Assembly: GCA_025358155.1 (NCBI GenBank)
Contig: JANYKR010000085.1
Location: forward strand, 1-61,294
Direction: 5' to 3'
Length of the DNA: 61,294 nt
Origin: Betaproteobacteria bacterium
GTDB taxonomy: Bacteria > Pseudomonadota > Gammaproteobacteria > Burkholderiales > Burkholderiaceae_C
The notes under the pieces are model-generated. The model searched no databases. It worked only from the letters and a program-made list of their open reading frames with translations, and had not been told where the DNA came from. The position numbers were made by a program, and so were the translations under genes. This document shows positions 53,215 through 61,294 of this stretch, piece after piece; within the stretch, counting starts at the first letter, position 1; each line of letters opens with the position of its first letter.

Positions 53215-53299
53215 GCCCTCGTGACGAAATCGGTAGACGTAGCGGATTCAAAATCCGCCGCCGCAAGGCGTGCCAGTTCGAGTCTGGCCGAGGGCACCA
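53215..53299 (+). tRNA. tRNA-Leu (CAA)
   Basis: This 85-nt class II tRNA has its CCA end encoded. The acceptor GCCCTCG pairs with CGAGGGC, the discriminator is A, the anticodon stem GCGGA/TCCGC encloses loop TTCAAAA (anticodon CAA, reads UUG), there is a long variable arm, and the T loop is TTCGAGT. Confidence 0.96.
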
Positions 53300-53318
53300 C
53301 TACCCCCACCCCGCCGCC

Positions 53319-54047
53319 ATGCCGACCCTGCCTCCCGTCACCAAGGCATTGATGCTGATCTGCGCGGTGGTTTACTGCCTGCAGGTGTTGCTGCCGATGC
53401 TGCCGGTGGATGCGCTGTTGGCGCTATGGCCGCTGGGCAGCGGCCGCTTCTGGCCCTGGCAGTTGTTGAGCTACGGCCTGTTGCACGGCAGCCTGAGCCA
53501 TTTGTTGCTCAACATGCTGGGGTTGTGGATGTTTGGCGCCGACCTGGAGCGCCTCTGGGGCCGCGACCGCTACCTGCAACTGATCGCCGCCAGCACCCTG
53601 ACGGCCGCGTTGGCGCAGTTGCTGGTGGGCGTGTTGATCGGGGCCGGCGGCCCGACGCTGGGTGCATCTGGCGCGATCTTCGGCCTGCTGCTGGCCTACG
53701 GGCTGATGTTCCCACAGCGCCAATTTGACCTGATGGGCTTCTTGCCGATGCTGTTGATGATGGTGCCCAACAGCACCGTCAACATGATCGGCCTGGTGTT
53801 GTTTGTGGTGATGATTGCCAACCGCAGCGCCCTGCCCTTTTTGCGGCCGATCCCAATCCGGGCGCTGACGATGGTGGCGATTTACGGCGCGGTCGAGTTG
53901 TTCATGGGCGTGACCGGCACCGGCGCGGGTGTGGCGCACTTTGCCCACCTGGGTGGCATGCTGGGTGCGTGGCTGATGATCAGCTGGTGGCGCGGCAAGT
54001 TGCCGTTCAGCGGCGGCGCGGGTGGGTCGTCACGCCGGCGCCGCTGA
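53319..54047 (+). CDS. Rhomboid family intramembrane serine protease
   Basis: This 242-residue protein has six or more hydrophobic segments. It has the rhomboid HGSLSHLLLNM motif in helix 2, the nucleophile in GASGAIFG (helix 4) and the partner histidine in HFAHLGGMLG (helix 6), so the Ser-His dyad is intact. The C-terminus is a basic Gly/Ser/Arg tail. The start is only 19 bases after the mature tRNA-Leu end and has no clear Shine-Dalgarno, so it may be co-transcribed with the tRNA. Natural substrates are unknown. Confidence 0.92.
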   Translation: MPTLPPVTKALMLICAVVYCLQVLLPMLPVDALLALWPLGSGRFWPWQLLSYGLLHGSLSHLLLNMLGLWMFGADLERLWGRDRYLQLIAASTLTAALAQLLVGVLIGAGGPTLGASGAIFGLLLAYGLMFPQRQFDLMGFLPMLLMMVPNSTVNMIGLVLFVVMIANRSALPFLRPIPIRALTMVAIYGAVELFMGVTGTGAGVAHFAHLGGMLGAWLMISWWRGKLPFSGGAGGSSRRRR

Positions 54048-54142
54048 CCCCAGGTCACAGCCTCCGGGCCGGGGTGCTGCGCCCTCGGCGGTCATTGGAA
54101 TGGATCCTGCTTGCTTTGGCGTGTCACTTCGGGAGTGTCACG

Positions 54143-54235
54143 ATGAAGCCAAGACTTCCCACTGTCCCTGCAATCGCCTGGACCGTGTTGCTTGCCCTGT
54201 TGGCGGCCTGGTTGCTGACCTGGTCACCGCCCTAG
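54143..54235 (+). CDS. Candidate 30-residue single-span membrane microprotein
   Basis: ATG at 54143 has GGGAG eight bases upstream (54131-54135). It encodes a basic start (MKPRLPTVP) and one hydrophobic helix (AIAWTVLLALLAAWLLTW) ending SPP, with a TAG stop followed 13 bases later by a hairpin. It lies 95 bases after the rhomboid gene on the same strand. There is no database support available here; the ribosome-binding site, clean helix and following hairpin are the evidence. It could be a chance frame. Confidence 0.45.
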   Translation: MKPRLPTVPAIAWTVLLALLAAWLLTWSPP

Positions 54236-54248
54236 CTGCTCTCGCAGG

Positions 54249-54266
54249 CCGGTGTCGCAACACCGG
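54249..54266. terminator. GC hairpin at convergent junction
   Basis: CCGGTGT, loop CGCA, ACACCGG follows the microprotein stop by 13 bases and precedes the converging SDR-like gene. There is no U tract. Confidence 0.5.
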
Positions 54267-54320
54267 ATCGGCTAGGTGCATTTGCGCCTGAACCTGGTGC
54301 AGACCGGGCGAACTGGCAAC

Positions 54321-55235
54321 TCAAGCCAGCAAGCCTTGCGCCACCGTCGGGTAGCGCAGGCGCAAGCGCAATTCCTCGGTCAGGCGCCGGTTTTGCAGCC
54401 GGCGCGATTCACCCATGAAACTGAGCTGCATCGGCGAGAGCATCGCCGCCGCCTCAGCGCGCGACAGCCGGGGCGGCCGGGGCATGCCGCACAGGTCGGC
54501 GGCCAGGTCAAAGTAGTCACCCATGCGCAGGTCGGTGTTGTCACAGACGTTGACAACCCGCTGCGGCGCGCCCCGGTAAAGCGCCGCCACACAGGCCCGC
54601 GCCAGGTCGTCCGCATGGATGTGGTTGGTGTAGACATCGTCCTCCGTACGCAGCACCGGTGCACCGCGCGCCAGGCGCTCCCTGGGATGGCCGCCCGGCC
54701 GGTCGCCAGCGTAGATGCCGGGAATGCGCAACAGGCTGACCTGGACGCCCGATGCCAGCCCATAGGCCCGCAGCCGCCGCTCGGCATCGACCCGGCGTTG
54801 CGCCCGGGCGGTGGCGGGTGCAACCGAGCGTGTTTCGTCAAACGAAGCCCCGGCGGCATCGCCATACACCCCGGTGGTGCTGGCGTAGACCAGTTGGCGC
54901 ACCCGTGCGCCGCGCGCCAGGGCCTGCAGCAAATGGGCGGTGCGCCGGTCTTGCGTGCCGGTGGCGGCGGGTGGCGCCAGGTGCAGCACTGCATCCGCCA
55001 AACCGGACAACCGGCGCAGGGTGGTTGGCTGGTCCAGGTTGCCCAGCAGCGGCATGGCACCGGCCTGGCGCAAGGCCTCGAACCGGTCAGGGGATGAACT
55101 GAGCGCAAGCAGCCGCCAGCGCCCCCGCAGCAAACGCAGCACCCGCAGCCCGATGTCGCCGCAGCCGACCACCAGCAAGCTGGGGCGACCCTGGGCGGAC
55201 AGTGCGGGATACGGGGGCTGGAGGGCTGGACGCAT
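54321..55235 (-). CDS. NAD(P)-binding SDR/epimerase-like protein (YeeZ-like)
   Basis: This 304-residue extended-SDR-like protein has the dinucleotide loop LLVVGCGDIGLRVLRLL (GxGxxG present), then VLHLAPP, VYASTTGVYGD and LLRIPGIYAG. The Tyr of the usual YxxxK is present in STTGVYGD but the Lys is not evident (DETRSV...AQRRVDAERR follows). That fits the YeeZ/YbjT-like subgroup of unclear activity rather than a standard epimerase. ATG at 55235 is chosen; an upstream in-frame codon at 55277 adds an unconserved stretch. Divergent from the ferredoxin reductase gene. Confidence 0.82.
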   Translation of the reverse strand: MRPALQPPYPALSAQGRPSLLVVGCGDIGLRVLRLLRGRWRLLALSSSPDRFEALRQAGAMPLLGNLDQPTTLRRLSGLADAVLHLAPPAATGTQDRRTAHLLQALARGARVRQLVYASTTGVYGDAAGASFDETRSVAPATARAQRRVDAERRLRAYGLASGVQVSLLRIPGIYAGDRPGGHPRERLARGAPVLRTEDDVYTNHIHADDLARACVAALYRGAPQRVVNVCDNTDLRMGDYFDLAADLCGMPRPPRLSRAEAAAMLSPMQLSFMGESRRLQNRRLTEELRLRLRYPTVAQGLLA

Positions 55236-55379
55236 GGCGGCGAAAACGGGGCGGCTCAGGAGCGCCGGGCAAAACAAGGATCACGGAAAAATTCAGCCCG
55301 AAGGGCAAATCAGCCCGACAGGCACAATCAGCTTTTCAGTTTAAGTGCCTCGCGCTGCGGCCCGGGCCGCCGTTGCGCC

Positions 55380-56414
55380 ATGAGCTTTAGCATCACTCTC
55401 CAGCCCTCGGGCCGCGCCTTCGAGGTCCAGCGTGACGAGCCGATCCTGGCTGCGGCCATCCGCCAAGGTGTGGGCCTGCCCTACGGCTGCCGCGATGGCG
55501 CTTGCGGCTCCTGCAAGAGCCGGCTGCTCGTTGGCCGGGTGATCCACGGCGCCCACCAGGCCAAGGCGCTGAGCCCGGCTGAAGAGGCTGCAGGGCTGAT
55601 CCTGACCTGTTGCGCCACACCGCAGACCGACTGCGTAGTCGAGGCCCGCAGCGTGCCGGGTGCGGGTGAATTTGCGGTGCTCAAGATGCCGACCCGTGTG
55701 ATCAGCATCGAGCGGCCAGCCCCCGACGTGGCGCTGCTGCGCCTGCAGTTGCCCGCGAATCAGCGCTTTCAGTACCACGCCGGGCAGTACGTGGAGTTCA
55801 TCCTGGCCGGCGGTGCCCGCCGCAGCTACTCGATGGCCAATGCACCCGGGCGCATCGGCAGCCCGCCGGCAATCGAACTGCACATCCGGCACATGCCGGG
55901 CGGGCTGTTCACCGACGCGGTGTTTGGCAGGCTGCAGGCCAAAGACATCCTGCGGTTGGAAGGGCCTTTTGGCAGCTTCTTTCTGCGCGAGTCGGCCAAG
56001 CCGATGGTCCTGCTGGCCTCAGGCACCGGCCTGGCGCCGATCAAGGCGCTGGTAGAGCAATTGCAGGACAGCGGCTCGACGCGGCCTGTCCAGCTGTACT
56101 GGGGCTGCCGAAGCCAGACGGATCTGTACCTGCACGACTGGGCCGAGCGCACCGCCGCCGAGACGCCCTGGCTGCAGTACATCCCGGTGTTGTCCGAGCC
56201 TCAGCCTGACCTGCCTTGGGCTGGCCGCACCGGCCTGGTTCACCAGGCGGTGATGGCCGATTGGCCCGACCTGTCCGGCCACCAGGTCTACGCCTGCGGC
56301 GCACCGGTGATGGTGGCCGCGGCGCAACGCGACTTCAGCGCCCGCAGCGGCTTACCGCCGGAAGAGTTTTTGGCCGACGCCTTCACCTCCGAAGCTAACA
56401 AGCATGGCGCCTGA
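55380..56414 (+). CDS. CDP-6-deoxy-delta-3,4-glucoseen reductase-like ferredoxin-NAD(P)H reductase
   Basis: This 344-residue fusion has an N-terminal plant-type [2Fe-2S] ferredoxin (YGCRDGACGSCKSRLLVG, fourth Cys in LTCCATPQTD), an FAD domain (RSYSMANAP) and an NAD domain (LLASGTGLAPIKALVEQ, YACGAPVMV). This is the layout of AscD/E3-type reductases and of oxygenase reductase components. In Burkholderiales such a stand-alone gene is commonly annotated as CDP-6-deoxy-delta-3,4-glucoseen reductase, but no dideoxysugar genes are near, so its electron acceptor is uncertain. The TTT receptor gene follows 44 bases later. Confidence 0.88.
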   Translation: MSFSITLQPSGRAFEVQRDEPILAAAIRQGVGLPYGCRDGACGSCKSRLLVGRVIHGAHQAKALSPAEEAAGLILTCCATPQTDCVVEARSVPGAGEFAVLKMPTRVISIERPAPDVALLRLQLPANQRFQYHAGQYVEFILAGGARRSYSMANAPGRIGSPPAIELHIRHMPGGLFTDAVFGRLQAKDILRLEGPFGSFFLRESAKPMVLLASGTGLAPIKALVEQLQDSGSTRPVQLYWGCRSQTDLYLHDWAERTAAETPWLQYIPVLSEPQPDLPWAGRTGLVHQAVMADWPDLSGHQVYACGAPVMVAAAQRDFSARSGLPPEEFLADAFTSEANKHGA

Positions 56415-56457
56415 GCCGCGCCGCCTCAACGCTCAGCCCAACTCGACACCCTCCGCC

Positions 56458-57462
56458 ATGACCCACCCACGCCGCCACTTGCTGCAAGCCGCCCTGCTGG
56501 CCTGTGCCACCAGCGCCGCCAGCCTCTCCGCTCCCGCCACGGCCCAGCCGGCCCGCCCGATCCGCCTGATCGTGCCTTACCCGCCTGGCGGGCCACTCGA
56601 CACCGTGGCCCGGGTGCTGGCCGAGCGGGTCAAGGACAGCCTCGGCGTGGTGGTGGTGGACAACCGGCCCGGCGCTGGTGGCAATCTTGGCGTGGACCTG
56701 GCGGCCAAGGCCGCGCCCGATGGCCACACCCTGGTGATGGGTGCAGTGGCCACCCATGCCATCAACCCCTGGTTGTTTGCCAAGCTGCCCTACGACCCGG
56801 TCAAGGACTTCAGCCCGATCACGCTGGTCGCCCAGGTTCCCAATGTGCTGGTGATGAATGCCACCACCGCCCAGCAGCTCGGCATCCACAGCCTGCGCGA
56901 GCTGGTCGGCTTTGCCAAGAAGAATCCGGGCCGACTGAACTACGGCTCGGGCGGCAACGGCAGCGCCGGGCACCTGGCCGGCGAGATGTTCAAGGCCCAG
57001 GCGGGGGTCTTCATGGTGCATATCCCCTACGCCGGGGGCAGCCCGGCCCAGCTGGGCTTGCTGTCCGGCCAGGTGGACCTGAACTTCGACAACTTGGCCA
57101 GCGCCGCGGCCAATATCCGCTCCGGCAAGCTGCTGGCGCTGGCGGTGACCACCGCGCAGCGCAGCCCTGCCATGCCCGAGTTGCCCACCGTGGCCGAGGC
57201 CGGCCGCGACCTGGGCCTGGCGCGGTTCGAGGTCGGCACCTGGTTTGGGCTGTTCGGCCCGGCCGGCCTGCCGGCCGAGGTGCTGGCCCGCTTGAACAAG
57301 GCCTTTGTTGCCGCGCTGGACGCCCCCGAGACCAAGGCCCGAATGGCCCAGCTGATGGCCGAACCGGCGCCGATGACGCCCGAGCAATTCAGCGCTTTTG
57401 TCAAAGTGGAACTGGCCAAATACGGGCCGGTGGTCAAGGCGTCAGGCGCCAAGGCAGATTGA
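56458..57462 (+). CDS. Tripartite tricarboxylate transporter receptor (Bug family)
   Basis: This 334-residue periplasmic protein has a signal peptide (MTHPRRHLLQAALLACA to ATAQ) and the Bug-family opening RPIRLIVPYPPGGPLDTVAR. It is followed by VVDNRPGAGGNLGVDLAAKA and YGSGGNGSAGHLAGEMF. Bug proteins bind carboxylates and number dozens per Burkholderiales genome; no TctA/TctB membrane genes adjoin this one. ATG at 56458 is preferred to 56404, which overlaps the reductase gene and places 18 extra residues before the signal. Confidence 0.92.
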   Translation: MTHPRRHLLQAALLACATSAASLSAPATAQPARPIRLIVPYPPGGPLDTVARVLAERVKDSLGVVVVDNRPGAGGNLGVDLAAKAAPDGHTLVMGAVATHAINPWLFAKLPYDPVKDFSPITLVAQVPNVLVMNATTAQQLGIHSLRELVGFAKKNPGRLNYGSGGNGSAGHLAGEMFKAQAGVFMVHIPYAGGSPAQLGLLSGQVDLNFDNLASAAANIRSGKLLALAVTTAQRSPAMPELPTVAEAGRDLGLARFEVGTWFGLFGPAGLPAEVLARLNKAFVAALDAPETKARMAQLMAEPAPMTPEQFSAFVKVELAKYGPVVKASGAKAD

Positions 57463-57494
57463 CCGGCATCCCCCGCGCCGCCCTTGCATGCCGG
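57463..57494. terminator. Inverted repeat at convergent junction
   Basis: CCGGCAT begins immediately after the receptor stop and ATGCCGG ends two bases before the mobA stop codon, with an 18-base loop. There is no U tract. Confidence 0.4.
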
Positions 57495-57496
57495 GC

Positions 57497-58111
57497 TCAG
57501 GGCTGCTGCAGGCGCTGTAACTCGTCCAAGGTGTTGGCGTTGAAAAACGCCGCCGTGTCGTCAAACACCACCGTGGCGCAGCGCTGCGCGTCGGTCCAGC
57601 GGTCGATCTTGCGCTGGCCCGTCTGGAGGAACGCGACCAGGCTTTCGAGCAACGTGGCAGCCATCAGGCAGAACACCGGCTGGCGTTGCAGTTGGCCGTC
57701 TTCAAGCGTGGCGGCCATCGCCATCTCGGCATCTTCGGCCACCAGGCCCGCAGCGAGCCGGGCGACCAGGTCAGTGGGGAAGTTGGGCGTGTCGCAGGGC
57801 ACGGTCACCAGGTAGGCGGTCTCGCAGTGCTCCAGCCCGGCCAAGAAACCGGCCAGTGGCCCGGGGTAGTCAGACGCAGCACCCGCCGACGCATCGGGCC
57901 AGACCGGCACGCCCATCGAGTCGTAGGCGCCGAGGTTGCGGTTGGCGTTGACCATCAGCGCGCCCACCTGGGGCGTGAGCCGAAGCAGCGCATGCAGGGC
58001 CAGCGGCATGCCGAGGTGGTTTTGCAGGCCCTTGTCCACACCGCCCATGCGGCTGCCTCGGCCGCCGGCCAGCACCAGACCGGTGATGTCACTCAGTGCA
58101 ATGGCTTGCAT
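57497..58111 (-). CDS. mobA: Molybdenum cofactor guanylyltransferase
   Basis: This 204-residue MobA has the nucleotidyltransferase loop [20 protein letters not shown], then [21 protein letters not shown] and [10 protein letters not shown]. It attaches GMP to molybdopterin to make the bis-MGD cofactor used by formate dehydrogenases and related enzymes. The ATG at 58111 lies one base after the stop of the TorD-like gene, so the two are coupled. Its place at the end of a formate-dehydrogenase accessory string fits its role. Confidence 0.95.
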   Translation of the reverse strand: MQAIALSDITGLVLAGGRGSRMGGVDKGLQNHLGMPLALHALLRLTPQVGALMVNANRNLGAYDSMGVPVWPDASAGAASDYPGPLAGFLAGLEHCETAYLVTVPCDTPNFPTDLVARLAAGLVAEDAEMAMAATLEDGQLQRQPVFCLMAATLLESLVAFLQTGQRKIDRWTDAQRCATVVFDDTAAFFNANTLDELQRLQQP

Positions 58112-58112
58112 G

Positions 58113-58751
58113 CTAGGTTTCCAACAGATCAAAGCCTTGCGCCTCGACCTGGACAAAGGCTTGGGTCATCGCAGCCACTGCGCGCCAAATGACGGCCCGG
58201 GGATGGGCCGCCACAGCCTCGCAGAGCTGGCCGACCCAGGGCTGCAGGTGAGCGCGAAAGAATCGCCGCTGGTGTTCGAGGTTGCAGACCGCGCCGTCAT
58301 CACCGGCAATCAGCCAGCGCATCACCTCCAGCACAAAGGCGATGTGGTCCTCGGTCTCCAGGCTCTGCGCATCGCGTGTCAGGCCCAGTGCGGCGAGGTC
58401 GTCGCGCAGCAGCGCCAAGGGCTTTTCATTGAGAAATCCGCTGAGGTAAAACGAGGCGTAGGCCATTACCTCAGACCGGCCGACGCCGTGAAACAAGGCC
58501 TCATGCTCGGCCGCTGCGGCGGCGACCGTGGTGGCGCGCATCGCCGCCACCAGCTCGGCCCAGGGCGCTTCGAGGTGGCCACCCGGCTGCGGTGCCTCGG
58601 TCACCGCCACCCGGAATTGCTGCAGCAGTGCGGCGTCGGGGGGCGCCAGCCACAAGCCGGCCAGCAGGCCGTAAAGCTCGGCGCGGGCCAGTTCTTCGCT
58701 GGTCTCATCGGCGGGTGCAAAGCGCAGCGGCTGTGCGGGGGTGTCGCTCAT
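58113..58751 (-). CDS. TorD/DmsD-type molybdoenzyme chaperone
   Basis: This 212-residue all-helical protein of the TorD family has [17 protein letters not shown] near the N-terminus, [19 protein letters not shown] centrally and [16 protein letters not shown] after it, the usual family core. Such chaperones guard Tat-exported molybdoenzymes during cofactor insertion. Set between a multi-[4Fe-4S] protein and mobA, it most likely serves a formate dehydrogenase encoded beyond the right edge. Start ATG at 58751, 26 bases after the ferredoxin stop. Confidence 0.88.
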   Translation of the reverse strand: MSDTPAQPLRFAPADETSEELARAELYGLLAGLWLAPPDAALLQQFRVAVTEAPQPGGHLEAPWAELVAAMRATTVAAAAAEHEALFHGVGRSEVMAYASFYLSGFLNEKPLALLRDDLAALGLTRDAQSLETEDHIAFVLEVMRWLIAGDDGAVCNLEHQRRFFRAHLQPWVGQLCEAVAAHPRAVIWRAVAAMTQAFVQVEAQGFDLLET

Positions 58752-58777
58752 TGGTGGGTGTCCATGCTGGCAGCCGG

Positions 58778-61009
58778 TCAAAGGTCGGTGATGCGGGTCT
58801 CGAACGGGTTGCTGTGCAGGTCGATGACACGGCAGTCCCCGCACATCTTCAGCCGCTCGGCTGCCGCCCCCTGAAAAGCCGAGTGGCCGGCCAGCTTGCT
58901 GATCATCGCCTCGATCGCCTGCAGGGTGCCAAAGGGCTTGGCGCAGCGGATGCAGGCGTAGGGCGTGGCCTCGTGCAGCACCCGTGCCGCCTTGCGGGCC
59001 TTGCCTTCGTCTGCCAGCCACAGCCGGGGCGCCAGGGAGATGGCCGCTTCAGGGCAGGTGGTGGCGCACAGGCCGCATTGCACGCAGTTCTTCTCGATGA
59101 AGCGCAGCTGCGGCCGGTCAGGGTTGTCGAGCAGGGCGCTCTCGGGACAGGCACCCACACAGCTCAGGCACATCGTGCATTTGGCGGTGTCGATCAGCAG
59201 GCTGCCAAAGGGCGAGCCGGCGGCGGGCAGTGGCAGCGTCTCGGCCGGCTGCGGGGCACAGGCCAGCAAATGGTCGATCGCCAGCTCCAGCGTGCCGCGC
59301 TTGTCGGCCTGGGCGGCAAAGCTGGCGGCACGTGGCACGCCGCGCGCCGCCGGGGCGCGCAGGGCGGCGTCGAGCGCTGGCAGGTCGCTTGCATCGCGGG
59401 TTTCGATCAGCTTGAAGTGGTCGTCGCCGTAGCCCAGGCCTTTCAGGATGGCTTGGGCCACGGCCATCTGCTCACCCAGGGCTTGGCGGTACTCGGGCGC
59501 CTCTTCGTCGGTCAGCAAGACCCAGACCTGGCTGGCGCCCTGGGCAATGGCCGCCAGCCACAGGTCGATGCCGAGGCTGGCGGTGTGCCACACCGCCACC
59601 GGCAACACCCGGGCTGGCACGCCGTGCAGCGTGCCGTTGCGGCGCTCAGCCCGCGCGGCGCGGCCCAGATCGTCGATCATCCGGCTGCCGGCTCCCTGGC
59701 TGTGCAGCAGCAGCGCAGCGCCCTGGCCGCCGGCCTTGGCAAAGGCGGTGAGCATCGTGCGCAGGCGTTTGCCCTGGTCTACCGTACTGGGGTAAGCAAA
59801 ACTCATCGCGCCGCTGGGGCAGACGGTGCTGCAGGCGCCGCAGCCGACGCACAAATGCGGCTCGACCACCACGCCGCCACCCTGGCCCTGCGGCGCACCG
59901 GGTGCCGGCTGGCCGGGCACGGCGCCCCGGCTCTTGCCGGTCAACTTGCCCTTGAGCGAGGCGTCGCTGCGGATCGCGCCTGCCGAGCAGACGTCGATGC
60001 AGGCGGTGCAGCCGATTTGCTGGTTGCGGCTGTGGGCGCACAGGTTCTGGCGGTAGCTGAAAAACCGGGGCTTCTCGAACTCGCCGGTCAGCTCGCGCAG
60101 CGCCAGCACCGCCTTGATCAGCCGGGCTTCGTCAGCGCCGGCATGGAAGTAGCCCTGCGGCAACTGGTGCCGGTTGAAGGCCGGTTGGAGCCGCAGGTCC
60201 AGCACCAGATCGAAACGCTCCTCGATCACCTGAGGCTCGCGCTGGAAATCGATGGCGCCGGCGGCCTCGCAGACCCGCACGCACTCGCGGTGGCTTTTGC
60301 AGGCGGACAGATCGACCTGGTAGCTGAAGTCGATCGCGCCCTCGGGGCAGGCGTCGATGCAGGCGTTGCAGCGGGTGCACAGGTCGAGATCGATCGGGTT
60401 GGACGCTGTCCACTGCAGATCAAACGCACCCAGCCAGCCGCCGAGCCGGGTGAGCTGCCCGGCAAACACCGCCACGCTGTGGGCCTGGGCCAGCGCACCG
60501 CCTGGCCGGTCCAGCAGCAGACTGACCTCGAGCTTGTCGGCCAGCAACGCGGCCGCCCGGCTGGCCGCGTCAGCGCCGCCGATCACCACGCAACGCCCCG
60601 CAGAGCGGTAGGCCACCGTGCCCACCGGGTCGGCATCGGGCAGTTGCGCGGCGGCGATCAGGGCTGCCAGCTTGGGCGTGGCCAGGGCACCGTCGCGCGA
60701 CCAGCCGCCGGTCTCGCGCAGGTTGACAAAATGGATCGGCCGCACCTCCACCGGCGCCGCGCCCTCGGTCTGCGCATTGAGGTCGAGAAAGAGATTGGTT
60801 TCCTGGGTGCAGCCCACCAGCAACGGCTCGGCCGCCAGGCCAGTGCTGATCGCGGCACGCTGGAAAGCCGCCGCCTCGCGCCGGCACAACAGGCTGTGCG
60901 GCGCGTCGAGCCCGTCAGCGCTCGCGCCCGGGGTCAGGGACAAGGCCCTGGCCAGGGCCGGTCGGTCCAGCGGCAGGGTGCGGTTGCAGTCGCAGATCAG
61001 GGTCTTCAT
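58778..61009 (-). CDS. 743-residue multi-[4Fe-4S] ferredoxin, formate dehydrogenase-associated
   Basis: This protein has at least five [4Fe-4S] cysteine sets: CTRCNACIDACPEG, CTACIDVCSAGA, CVGCGACSTVCPSG, CTMCLSCVGACPES and CVQCGLCATTCPEA. Extra pairs are CKSHRECVRVC, CIRC and MCGDC. The N-terminus MKTLICDCNRTLPLD is characteristic of a family found beside DUF3305/DUF3306, TorD and fdh genes in Burkholderiales. No signal peptide is seen, so it is probably cytosolic. It likely moves electrons or aids metal-cluster delivery for formate dehydrogenase. The first 95 bases overlap the end of the DUF3306 gene, but the N-terminal motif supports this start. Confidence 0.9.
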   Translation of the reverse strand: MKTLICDCNRTLPLDRPALARALSLTPGASADGLDAPHSLLCRREAAAFQRAAISTGLAAEPLLVGCTQETNLFLDLNAQTEGAAPVEVRPIHFVNLRETGGWSRDGALATPKLAALIAAAQLPDADPVGTVAYRSAGRCVVIGGADAASRAAALLADKLEVSLLLDRPGGALAQAHSVAVFAGQLTRLGGWLGAFDLQWTASNPIDLDLCTRCNACIDACPEGAIDFSYQVDLSACKSHRECVRVCEAAGAIDFQREPQVIEERFDLVLDLRLQPAFNRHQLPQGYFHAGADEARLIKAVLALRELTGEFEKPRFFSYRQNLCAHSRNQQIGCTACIDVCSAGAIRSDASLKGKLTGKSRGAVPGQPAPGAPQGQGGGVVVEPHLCVGCGACSTVCPSGAMSFAYPSTVDQGKRLRTMLTAFAKAGGQGAALLLHSQGAGSRMIDDLGRAARAERRNGTLHGVPARVLPVAVWHTASLGIDLWLAAIAQGASQVWVLLTDEEAPEYRQALGEQMAVAQAILKGLGYGDDHFKLIETRDASDLPALDAALRAPAARGVPRAASFAAQADKRGTLELAIDHLLACAPQPAETLPLPAAGSPFGSLLIDTAKCTMCLSCVGACPESALLDNPDRPQLRFIEKNCVQCGLCATTCPEAAISLAPRLWLADEGKARKAARVLHEATPYACIRCAKPFGTLQAIEAMISKLAGHSAFQGAAAERLKMCGDCRVIDLHSNPFETRITDL

Positions 61010-61294
61010 CGGTGGCTTGGATCGGTTCGGGAATCGGTTCGGGGGCGGAATCTATGTCAGGTGCGGGTTGGGCTACGGCTGCGGGGCTGGGCGCCGTGTC
61101 CGGCGGGTCGGGTGCGTCGGGCGGGTCGGGCGCATCCAACCCGGCAGCCTGCTCAGGCACTTCGTCAAACAAACCCAGCGCGTGAGACTGCACCATCTGC
61201 CGCAGCATGCCGGCGGGCAGCGGGTCGGGCAGGCTGTAGTCGTCGATGTAGGTGTCGAGCCGGTCCATCAGGTTGAAGTGCGGATCGCTGAACA
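60915..61294 (-). CDS. DUF3306 protein, C-terminal part (partial)
   Basis: The frame is open to the right edge; only the last 125 codons are present. The segment SDPHFNLMDRLDTYIDDY followed by LPAGMLRQMVQSHALGLF is the DUF3306 signature. After it comes a low-complexity Pro/Asp/Ala tail (repeated DAPDPPDAPDPPD) that runs into the ferredoxin gene by 95 bases. DUF3306 proteins accompany formate dehydrogenase gene sets; their function is not known. It is the most upstream gene seen of the DUF3306-ferredoxin-TorD-mobA string. Confidence 0.85.
   Translation of the reverse strand, partial: FSDPHFNLMDRLDTYIDDYSLPDPLPAGMLRQMVQSHALGLFDEVPEQAAGLDAPDPPDAPDPPDTAPSPAAVAQPAPDIDSAPEPIPEPIQATDEDPDLRLQPHPAAGPTGPGQGLVPDPGRER

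Noticed and set aside
1-61294. CRISPR arrays and insertion sequences
   Set aside because: No regularly spaced direct repeats and no transposase-like frames or terminal inverted repeats were noticed on either strand.

Overview
The window is a high-GC bacterial chromosome segment, most likely from a betaproteobacterium of the order Burkholderiales (Comamonadaceae-like). This rests on gene content and order typical of that group: polA, a small lipoprotein, a choline-kinase-fold homoserine kinase, a BPSS1780-type membrane protein, a ppx/sixA/ppk1 polyphosphate block, a Bug-type tripartite tricarboxylate receptor and DUF3306-linked formate dehydrogenase accessory genes. Several probable promoters also have a TAGAAT or TACAAT -10. 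No capsid, portal, terminase, integrase, transposase or CRISPR array was seen.

Layout. 1-5405: the end of an MFS exporter, a branched-chain-type ABC substrate-binding protein, and a convergent set of thiolase plus two-subunit acyl-CoA dehydrogenase in pimBCD order. 5551-31041: a complete extracellular contractile injection system (eCIS, Afp/PVC/MAC-like) on the minus strand. It reads, in transcription order: DUF4255 terminator cap, one sheath, three tube paralogues, DUF5908 protein, LysM/CIS-tube adaptor, VgrG-like spike, a small conserved protein, gp25, PAAR-like tip, gpJ-like baseplate, S74-chaperoned fibre, Afp12-like baseplate protein with Ig-like repeats, tape measure, AAA+ ATPase, a DUF4157 protein ending in an ADP-ribosyltransferase-like domain, and a YbjN-family protein whose GTG start overlaps the toxin stop. 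31042-31495: a divergent leader with palindromes, a strong terminator and tRNA-Asp(GUC). 31602-38295: universal stress protein with an FNR/Anr-like site, ZIP metal transporter, dienelactone hydrolase, and ppx/sixA/ppk1. 38373-51275: polA, lipoprotein, thrB, membrane proteins, a TonB receptor, valS, a degenerate 2-hydroxyacid dehydrogenase-like protein and galU. 51324-57462: tusA, a NUDIX hydrolase, cysM, tRNA-Leu(CAA), rhomboid, a candidate microprotein, an SDR-like protein, a ferredoxin reductase and a TTT receptor. 57497-61294: mobA, a TorD-like chaperone, a 743-residue multi-cluster ferredoxin and DUF3306, all typical companions of a formate dehydrogenase lying outside the window.

The most interesting system is the eCIS with its terminal toxin-YbjN pair. 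The particle genes supply a contractile tube, baseplate, spike and target-binding proteins. The DUF4157 protein is the obvious candidate cargo, and the translationally coupled YbjN protein (a family with a type III secretion chaperone-like fold) is a candidate chaperone or immunity factor. A second recurring pattern is that all seven convergent gene junctions carry a compact GC-rich hairpin without a U tract.
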